This document shows, piece after piece, positions 2,852-7,329 of a stretch of DNA of 7,329 bases. Each line of letters opens with the position of its first letter. The stretch's first letter is position 1. A program made the translations under genes and the position numbers. Source of the DNA: Candidatus Woesearchaeota archaeon (GTDB lineage: Archaea; Nanobdellota; Nanobdellia; Woesearchaeales; UBA10200); contig JAGVZX010000031.1 in NCBI GenBank assembly GCA_018302185.1, forward strand, positions 1-7,329, in the 5' to 3' direction. The notes under the pieces are model-generated. The model was not told the origin of the DNA, did no database searches, and saw nothing but the letters and a program-made list of their open reading frames with translations.

Positions 2852-3598
2852 TTAAAAAGTTTTCTTACGAATTCTTTTCTTGGCCATATTCCATAACATC
2901 TGGAAATACTTCCTATAGCTGTCTGCAACCTGTTTGTTCTTTATGATGATGCAGTAATTTGGCCTTCCCCATACAATTATCGAGACTTTGTCTCCATAAA
3001 TATGCGTCGGATTAGGATTAAAAAACTTATTAGGTATCAATCTATATTCTGATTGTGATCCTTCAAAGAATGTTTTTGCAGATTCTTTTGCCAGCAATTT
3101 CTCTTTCAGCTTGTATTTTTGCAGCTTGTTGATATACTGCTTTATCGCAATCTTATCTGCCTCAATATATTTTTCCTCTTCAACACCCAAAACATACAAT
3201 GTGTCTTTTTTCTCAAGCAAAGTTTTGATTGTGTCATTCAGCATAGTTCTCAAAATATTCTTGCCTTTTATCACATCAACTTCAGTGTCTTCTTTCTCCT
3301 CTAGAAACATCTTATTCAGATCTGGAAGTATGTTTGCAAACTCTTGTTTCTGCTCTTCAAGATAATCCAAGATCTTGTCTGGTGTCAGCGCCTTGAAGAA
3401 CTTCTTGCCGTCCTTTAATATATAGCTCACAAATCCTTTCTCCAATAATCTGTCCAGTGCATCATAGCATACCTGCCTATGCAAGCCTGATTTCATGCCT
3501 ATCTCATTCACGCTTAATTCTCCTTTATTCAGTAATGTAAGATAAACGTCAACCTCATTTGCTGTCAACCCAAGATTTTTGAGCGTTTCTTTAATCAT
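2852..3598 (-). CDS. TrmB-family transcriptional regulator
   Basis: A 248-residue protein. Residues 3-72 form the TrmB-type winged helix-turn-helix: LGLTANEVDVYLTLL, then LSVNEIGMKSGLHRQVCYDALDRLLEKG as recognition region, then a wing ending FFKALTP. Residues 73-103 are a likely coiled dimerisation helix (DKILDYLEEQKQEF). The C-terminal part (about 105-240) has the form common in short archaeal TrmB relatives, with YGDKVSIIVW near 201-210 and a final aromatic helix. It is shorter than sugar-sensing TrmB (about 340 residues), and the ligand cannot be inferred. The tail is very basic (KKRIRKK). A TATA box about 27 bases upstream implies a leaderless mRNA. It is divergent from the 3712-5777 gene cluster, with palindromes in between, so control of itself and that cluster is likely. 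Confidence 0.85.
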   Translation of the reverse strand: MIKETLKNLGLTANEVDVYLTLLNKGELSVNEIGMKSGLHRQVCYDALDRLLEKGFVSYILKDGKKFFKALTPDKILDYLEEQKQEFANILPDLNKMFLEEKEDTEVDVIKGKNILRTMLNDTIKTLLEKKDTLYVLGVEEEKYIEADKIAIKQYINKLQKYKLKEKLLAKESAKTFFEGSQSEYRLIPNKFFNPNPTHIYGDKVSIIVWGRPNYCIIIKNKQVADSYRKYFQMLWNMAKKRIRKKTF

Positions 3599-3606
3599 GC
3601 ACTATA

Positions 3607-3618
3607 ATAATGCATTAT
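3607..3618. promoter_or_regulatory. Perfect 12-bp palindrome at the TrmB-family gene start
   Basis: ATAATGCATTAT lies between the TATA box (3621-3628) and the ATG (3598), covering the region where RNA polymerase must start. A protein bound here would block the regulator's own transcription. Autoregulation is an inference. Confidence 0.5.
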
Positions 3619-3620
3619 CC

Positions 3621-3628
3621 TATTTAAA
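3621..3628 (-). promoter_or_regulatory. TATA box of the TrmB-family gene
   Basis: TTTAAATA on the minus strand, centred about 26 bases from the ATG at 3598, predicts a leaderless transcript. Confidence 0.65.
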
Positions 3629-3629
3629 T

Positions 3630-3655
3630 CTTGTCGTAAGAATTATTACTACAAG
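3630..3655. promoter_or_regulatory. 26-bp near-palindromic operator between divergent promoters
   Basis: Left arm CTTGTCGTAAGAA and right arm TTATTACTACAAG match as inverted repeats at 11 of 13 positions. It sits exactly between the opposing TATA boxes at 3621-3628 (minus) and 3657-3666 (plus). This is where a dimeric regulator could control both promoters. The adjacent TrmB-family protein is the obvious candidate. Confidence 0.65.
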
Positions 3656-3656
3656 C

Positions 3657-3666
3657 AATTAAATAG
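3657..3666 (+). promoter_or_regulatory. TATA box of the lipoprotein gene cluster
   Basis: AATTAAATAG. A start about 26 bases downstream (near 3688) gives a leader of roughly 24 nt with a G5 run before the first ATG. Confidence 0.5.
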
Positions 3667-3675
3667 AGGCTATTG

Positions 3676-3695
3676 TTCTTACTCATATGTAATTA
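3676..3695. promoter_or_regulatory. Weak second operator-like dyad
   Basis: TTCTTAC (3676-3682) and GTAATTA (3689-3695) repeat the core half-site of the 3630-3655 palindrome (GTAAGAA / TTATTAC) with a 6-base spacer. Arms match at 5 of 7 positions. It overlaps the predicted start site of the cluster. Confidence 0.3.
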
Positions 3696-3711
3696 TTGGG
3701 GGCAGAAACAA

Positions 3712-3834
3712 ATGTTAGAAGTCTATGAATCAAGAGTTGAACAATACAACCAGAGGGTGCAGGGCAGCATCAAGGCTGACATGCTTTACTTTGGAGCAAT
3801 TGCAGCTGTTGGATTAATCTTATTTTTTGCTTGA
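3712..3834 (+). CDS. Small single-span membrane protein
   Basis: A 40-residue reading frame: a charged N-terminal half (MLEVYESRVEQYNQRV) followed by one hydrophobic segment, about MLYFGAIAAVGLILFFA, that ends the protein. This is a tail-anchored or single-pass layout with the soluble part probably inside. A G5 run lies 9 bases before the ATG, and a TATA box and operator-like palindrome lie upstream. It is the first of four same-strand genes with small gaps, 37 bases before the next start. I do not recognise a family. It could equally be a non-functional short frame, but its position, ribosome-binding region and amphipathic-then-hydrophobic layout favour a real gene. Confidence 0.55.
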   Translation: MLEVYESRVEQYNQRVQGSIKADMLYFGAIAAVGLILFFA

Positions 3835-3871
3835 AAGCATAATCTGAAAAATAATAGTGGAGGAAATGAAA

Positions 3872-4231
3872 ATGGTAAAATGCATAAACTATACAATTTC
3901 AGCTGCTCTTATCGCAGCAGTGTTAGGTGGAGGATGTAATGATATACCTACTGCTTTAGAGAATACAACAGATAATGCAATTGCAAAAAGATCAGATCTA
4001 ACAGTAAGGCAAAAAGCGATAGGGAAAGTGCATAATCTGGATTTTGTAGTATCAGAGGATTCTGGCAGTGATTATGGTATCTATGTTGCTTTTGGTGCAG
4101 ACAAATTTGATGAAAGAAAAGTTAGGCTTGAATTTACGCCGGATTATGCAGGATTAAAATTACCTGACGGAAAAGTCATTAAATTAGATGATGCATCTCA
4201 CTTAACTCTTAAGCCATATATGCATAACTGA
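3872..4231 (+). CDS. Putative lipoprotein, unknown function
   Basis: A 119-residue protein with a lipoprotein-type signal: a hydrophobic segment (ISAALIAAVLGG) leading to Cys22 in GGGCND, so the mature protein would be membrane-anchored through a lipid on that Cys. A polar linker rich in N, T and D follows, then a compact domain with alternating hydrophobic strands (LDFVVSE, YGIYVAF, KVRLEFTP, KVIKLDD). The frame is open from a GTG at 3857, but GGAGG at 3859-3863 is a good Shine-Dalgarno 8 bases before ATG 3872. Using the GTG would consume that site. Family not recognised. It lies 27 bases before the next gene, so co-transcription is likely. Confidence 0.6.
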   Translation: MVKCINYTISAALIAAVLGGGCNDIPTALENTTDNAIAKRSDLTVRQKAIGKVHNLDFVVSEDSGSDYGIYVAFGADKFDERKVRLEFTPDYAGLKLPDGKVIKLDDASHLTLKPYMHN

Positions 4232-4258
4232 TATTAGGTGGAAAAAGAAGGAAATAAA

Positions 4259-5260
4259 ATGACACAATCAAATTCAGATCAACCTAATGTTGGAATAGCA
4301 TTTGTAAACTTATTGACTGCAATGTTAAAGCATCAAACACAAAAATCTATCTCAGGTAGTGGAAGAAACATGGGCACAAGAGTACAATATTCAACCGTAG
4401 AAATTGCGCAATTAATATTTAGAGAAGATTATAATAAATACATTCCTCTTTTAGAAAAGCGTGCAACTGTTTCACAGCAAGAAGCCCAGGAAGCTTTGCA
4501 GGCAATAAGAAACCAAGATATTGGTGAAGTGCTTTTATCAATTGAGCCGCAGATGATGCAAGGTATAGAAAGCATAACTTACCATAGGGCTGAAGAAGTT
4601 CGCGGTCATAATCTTTTTAAGTCTGGACAAGAATTGGTAGATAAAGTTTTATCAGGGAATGTAAGCTCAGATAAAGATGCTGAAAAGTTTCTCGCTGCAT
4701 CTCATCTAAATTCACTGGCAGCAGTATGTGATGATAAAAATATTCTCTTTAATAATCTGCTGGTAAGAGAAGCAATAGTGACTTTGCTGGAAGCAGCTTA
4801 TCCAGATTACCAACGTAAAGAAGCTAGCCACAGAGCACTTACATTTGAAAAAATTGGGCAAGTAAGAGATGAAGACCTTAGGGTATTATTGATGGATCCT
4901 CAAGGCAGAATAAAAGATGAATTCATTTACACAGGATTGAACCTCCCAATAACTGCCACTAAAGAAGAAATCAATCAGATTCTTTATCAGCTTCCAAGAG
5001 GGATAAAAAACAAGAAATATTTACATCTTGCTTTAGGCCCTGCGCTTTCACGAGATGAAAAAGGTACAGGGTATAAGGCAGAGCCTATTGCTCAATCCCT
5101 TGGAGTTTACATTAATGATCTCTATGGTGAGTTTTTTGAAAAACCTAAGCCTCATATGATGGACGCATTAGCTATTATACAAAAAGATGCTCCGCAAGTT
5201 AAAATTGAGGATTATGTGCAGGCAGCTAAAAAAGTTATAACTACTTATGAAAAAAAGTAA
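4259..5260 (+). CDS. Unrecognised 333-residue soluble protein
   Basis: No signal peptide, membrane segment or known motif is apparent. The sequence is mostly helical, with many short amphipathic helices (such as YNKYIPLLEKRA, QQEAQEALQAIR, EKFLAASHLNSLAAV, LVREAIVTLLEAAYP). It could form an alpha-solenoid or a bundle. A Gly/Ser-rich stretch near residues 31-36 follows the first helix. The frame is open from GTG 4238, but that GTG lies in an AGGTGG stretch. ATG 4259 has GAAGG 7 bases upstream and is preferred. It sits between two lipoprotein-like genes and is likely in the same transcript, so it may act with them on the inner side of the membrane. Function unknown. Confidence 0.7.
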   Translation: MTQSNSDQPNVGIAFVNLLTAMLKHQTQKSISGSGRNMGTRVQYSTVEIAQLIFREDYNKYIPLLEKRATVSQQEAQEALQAIRNQDIGEVLLSIEPQMMQGIESITYHRAEEVRGHNLFKSGQELVDKVLSGNVSSDKDAEKFLAASHLNSLAAVCDDKNILFNNLLVREAIVTLLEAAYPDYQRKEASHRALTFEKIGQVRDEDLRVLLMDPQGRIKDEFIYTGLNLPITATKEEINQILYQLPRGIKNKKYLHLALGPALSRDEKGTGYKAEPIAQSLGVYINDLYGEFFEKPKPHMMDALAIIQKDAPQVKIEDYVQAAKKVITTYEKK

Positions 5261-5285
5261 AAATATTAAAATAAACATAGATTAA

Positions 5286-5777
5286 ATGCATATTACAATG
5301 AGCAACTCCTCTCTTAGCTGTCGCGCAACATCAATCTCTGCTGTTGTTACATTGGCACTTGCAAGCGCATGCATATCAGACCAGCCTAAGTTAGAGCGAG
5401 AAGTTAATAGTGATGAGATCACAGCAGCTTTGCTTGATGAAGCGCCTGTTGGCACACTTCTTTTATTTCCTAATGGACTAATCTACGAAAAAGATAGTGA
5501 TAATTATTTTCATAGTAATGATGCTTGGATTGTAAATGGTGTGGATTATGGTCTTTTGCTTGATTTTAAACCAGAAGAATTAGCGCAAGATGCTAGATCT
5601 AGTGGTGCTAAATATCATCAATATGATAGGCGAGTAGGAGTGATTCAACCAGGCTCAAGAGCAGCAGCAGGGTATTCAAACAATCACTGGCGTGGCAGAA
5701 ATCCATTGCAGACTCCATCAGAGAGATTTGATAGAAACATGTTTTATAGGGTACAGAATAGAGGCTCAGGACAATAA
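5286..5777 (+). CDS. Second putative lipoprotein, unknown function
   Basis: A 163-residue protein with a hydrophobic segment (ISAVVTLALASAC) ending at Cys29 in a lipobox-like LASAC. A charged linker follows (DQPKLEREVNSDE), then a domain with VGTLLLFPNGLIYEK and NDAWIVNGVDYGLLLDF. The tail (from about 119) is rich in Gly, Arg, Asn and aromatic residues, suggesting an extended or binding surface. An alternative ATG at 5298 gives 159 residues and leaves the Cys at 25. No clear Shine-Dalgarno favours either start. It follows the previous gene by 25 bases and ends 16 bases before the stop of convergent guaA. Family not recognised. The matching signal type links it to the lipoprotein gene at 3872. 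Confidence 0.6.
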   Translation: MHITMSNSSLSCRATSISAVVTLALASACISDQPKLEREVNSDEITAALLDEAPVGTLLLFPNGLIYEKDSDNYFHSNDAWIVNGVDYGLLLDFKPEELAQDARSSGAKYHQYDRRVGVIQPGSRAAAGYSNNHWRGRNPLQTPSERFDRNMFYRVQNRGSGQ

Positions 5778-5793
5778 TGTTCTTTCCTTCTCT

Positions 5794-7329
5794 CTATTCC
5801 CATTCTATCGTCGCAGGCGGCTTGTTAGTCACATCATAGAACACTGCATCAATGCCTTTTATCTTCATTATTCTGCTGACTATCAATTTAACAACAGGCC
5901 AAGGTATCTTTGCAAACTCTGCAGTCATGGCTTCTTTAGAATACACTGGCCTTAAGATGATGCTCTCTCCACCTTTTAAGCTTATTGGCGCAAGCACGAC
6001 AGGGAACTGCCAGATCCTTCTTCCAACTCTTTTCTGTTTTACTGTTATGTCAACTATCTCTGTAACCTTGCGCAAAAGATCAAGCCTTTGCTTTGTCAGG
6101 TAAGTTTCTTTGATCTTTACTCTTTTTCTATCGATCTTTCCAGGATATAACAAGAAAATTGCTCTGTTTATTTCTCTTATCTTATTTGTAAAATCACCAG
6201 AAGCTTTAAACAAAGTATCCCAACTGGAATTACCGATGATAACAGCAGGATGCCTATAAGTTCTATTATCACCCTGTACACCTACAGATTTTATCGGCAC
6301 AACAAATCCAGTTACATCATGGAATCTTCCTATTGCATTTATTGTTTTATTTACTTTATTGATATTCTTTATCGCACTAGCTTTTTTTGTACATAAGACT
6401 CTAACTGCTAATCCAGGCCCTGGAAACGGCTGCCTCCATATCAATTCATCTGGCAATTTCAATTCTTTGCCTAACTCCCTTACTTCATCTTTATACAGGT
6501 GCATCAACGGCTCGATAACTTTTCCAGCTTTAATCATCTGCTGGATGATCTCAACCCTATTATGATGCGTCTTGATAAGATCTGCATGTTTTGTTCCCTG
6601 TGTCTCGATAGTATCAGGATAGATTGTTCCCTGCCCTAATAACCAGTCATCATGATTCAATTTTAAGCTCTGAAGGACTTTTCTCTGCACATCGATAAAC
6701 ACTTTGCCGATTACTTTCCTTTTCTGCTCAGGGTCTGTTATCCCTCTTACAGCATCCAAAAATTCATATCCTGCATCTACCTGATGGAAATTTGCATATC
6801 CTAAACTTCTCATCTTTTTTACTATCCACTCTGCTTCGTTTAATCTCAAAAACCCATTATCAATATTTAATCCGTAAACCCTGCTGCTTCCCAGCGCTTT
6901 ATTCAAAAGAGAAAATGCTACTGTGCTATCTACACCACCACTTATCAGCATGAATACATTTCGCTTGCCGACTTTTTGTCTTATCTCTTCAACTGCCTGC
7001 TTCAGATAATTGTGCATTGTCCAGTTCTTTTTTGCTTTGCATATCTTTACAAAATTCTTTATTATCTTCATGCCGTTTGGCGTATGCGTTACTTCAGGAT
7101 GAAATTGCAATCCAAACATCTTTTCTTTGCTGTTTTCAAATGCTGCATTTTTGCAATCTTTGGTGCTTCCTATCGCTTCAAATCCTTTTGGAAGCTTAGA
7201 AACATAATCTCCATGGCTCATCCAGACGATTTCTGTATCTTTTAAGCCAGCGAATAATTTTGATTTTTTTCCTTTCCTGCTTTCTTTCTTTTCCTGTTTC
7301 TTGCTGCTTGTCTTCTTCTTCTCTATCTC
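5794..7329 (-). CDS. guaA: GMP synthetase, glutamine-hydrolysing (N-terminus outside window)
   Basis: Makes GMP from XMP, ATP and glutamine in the cytoplasm. The reading frame is open to the right edge (511 visible residues), so the ATG at 7221 is internal, not the start. Visible in order: the end of the class I glutaminase domain with IVWMSHGD (33-40) and the catalytic His/Glu in QFHPEV (75-80); the ATP pyrophosphatase P-loop SGGVDS (130-135); LGQGTIYPD (231-239); RQPFPGPGLA (299-308); and the C-terminal dimerisation domain ending in the diagnostic KPPATIEWE. The catalytic Cys must lie beyond the edge. Both domains are in one chain, as in bacteria, whereas many Euryarchaeota encode two subunits. 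Residues 1-24 are a Lys-rich stretch where the family normally has a short neutral segment before LFAGL. Confidence 0.97.
   Translation of the reverse strand, partial: EIEKKKTSSKKQEKKESRKGKKSKLFAGLKDTEIVWMSHGDYVSKLPKGFEAIGSTKDCKNAAFENSKEKMFGLQFHPEVTHTPNGMKIIKNFVKICKAKKNWTMHNYLKQAVEEIRQKVGKRNVFMLISGGVDSTVAFSLLNKALGSSRVYGLNIDNGFLRLNEAEWIVKKMRSLGYANFHQVDAGYEFLDAVRGITDPEQKRKVIGKVFIDVQRKVLQSLKLNHDDWLLGQGTIYPDTIETQGTKHADLIKTHHNRVEIIQQMIKAGKVIEPLMHLYKDEVRELGKELKLPDELIWRQPFPGPGLAVRVLCTKKASAIKNINKVNKTINAIGRFHDVTGFVVPIKSVGVQGDNRTYRHPAVIIGNSSWDTLFKASGDFTNKIREINRAIFLLYPGKIDRKRVKIKETYLTKQRLDLLRKVTEIVDITVKQKRVGRRIWQFPVVLAPISLKGGESIILRPVYSKEAMTAEFAKIPWPVVKLIVSRIMKIKGIDAVFYDVTNKPPATIEWE

Noticed and set aside
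3111..3365. Overlapping plus-strand frames opposite the TrmB-family gene
   Set aside because: They are Ser/Phe-rich shadows of Lys/Glu-rich coding on the other strand. The minus-strand protein has a clear domain structure.
5852..7245. Several plus-strand frames opposite guaA, and one starting at 5692
   Set aside because: They are shadows of the strongly conserved GMP synthetase; the 5692 frame also overlaps the second lipoprotein-like gene in another phase.
1..7329. CRISPR array, insertion sequence or prophage
   Set aside because: No regularly spaced direct repeats, transposase, integrase or phage structural genes were seen on either strand.

Overview
This AT-rich window is archaeal. It holds the 5' end of a 16S rRNA gene, tRNA genes that lack an encoded CCA and carry bulge-helix-bulge (BHB) introns, eL41 (a ribosomal protein absent from bacteria), a TrmB-family regulator, and TATA boxes about 27 bases before start codons, which implies leaderless mRNAs. 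The 16S start has an inverted C:G pair in its first helix (CCCG/CGGG instead of CCGG/CCGG), a form I recall from Nanoarchaeota. Together with a tRNA-Ile(UAU) and an intron in every tRNA, this points to a DPANN archaeon of the Nanoarchaeota/Woesearchaeota/Pacearchaeota kind. The exact lineage cannot be fixed from this window.

Layout. Positions 1-93 (minus): start of 16S rRNA, running off the left edge. 94-506: non-coding rRNA promoter/leader region. 507-1265 (plus): SAM-dependent methyltransferase-like protein. 1381-1482 (minus): 33-residue eL41. 1635-1948 (minus): tRNA-Glu(UUC) and tRNA-Ile(UAU). 2102-2536 (plus): small PD-(D/E)XK nuclease-like protein. 2555-2805 (minus): tRNA-Gly(GCC) and tRNA-Val(UAC). 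2852-3598 (minus): TrmB-family regulator. 3712-5777 (plus): four closely spaced genes (a 40-residue membrane peptide, a lipoprotein-like protein, an unrecognised 333-residue soluble protein and a second lipoprotein-like protein). 5794-7329 (minus): GMP synthetase, cut by the right edge.

The most notable content is the tRNA set. All four genes are split by introns. Those in tRNA-Glu and tRNA-Gly lie in the T-loop between positions 59 and 60, each framed by a strict BHB motif, and the two introns carry perfectly complementary 10-nt segments. tRNA-Ile reads UAU after splicing at the canonical 37/38 site. tRNA-Glu and tRNA-Ile have nearly identical TATA boxes at identical spacing, close enough that their transcripts should begin at or within a few bases of the mature 5' end.

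The second notable unit is the TrmB regulator and the divergent four-gene cell-surface cluster. Their shared 113-base intergenic region holds a 26-bp near-palindrome exactly between the two opposing TATA boxes, plus a perfect 12-bp palindrome at the regulator's own start site. This looks like a self-contained, regulated surface-protein system of unknown function.
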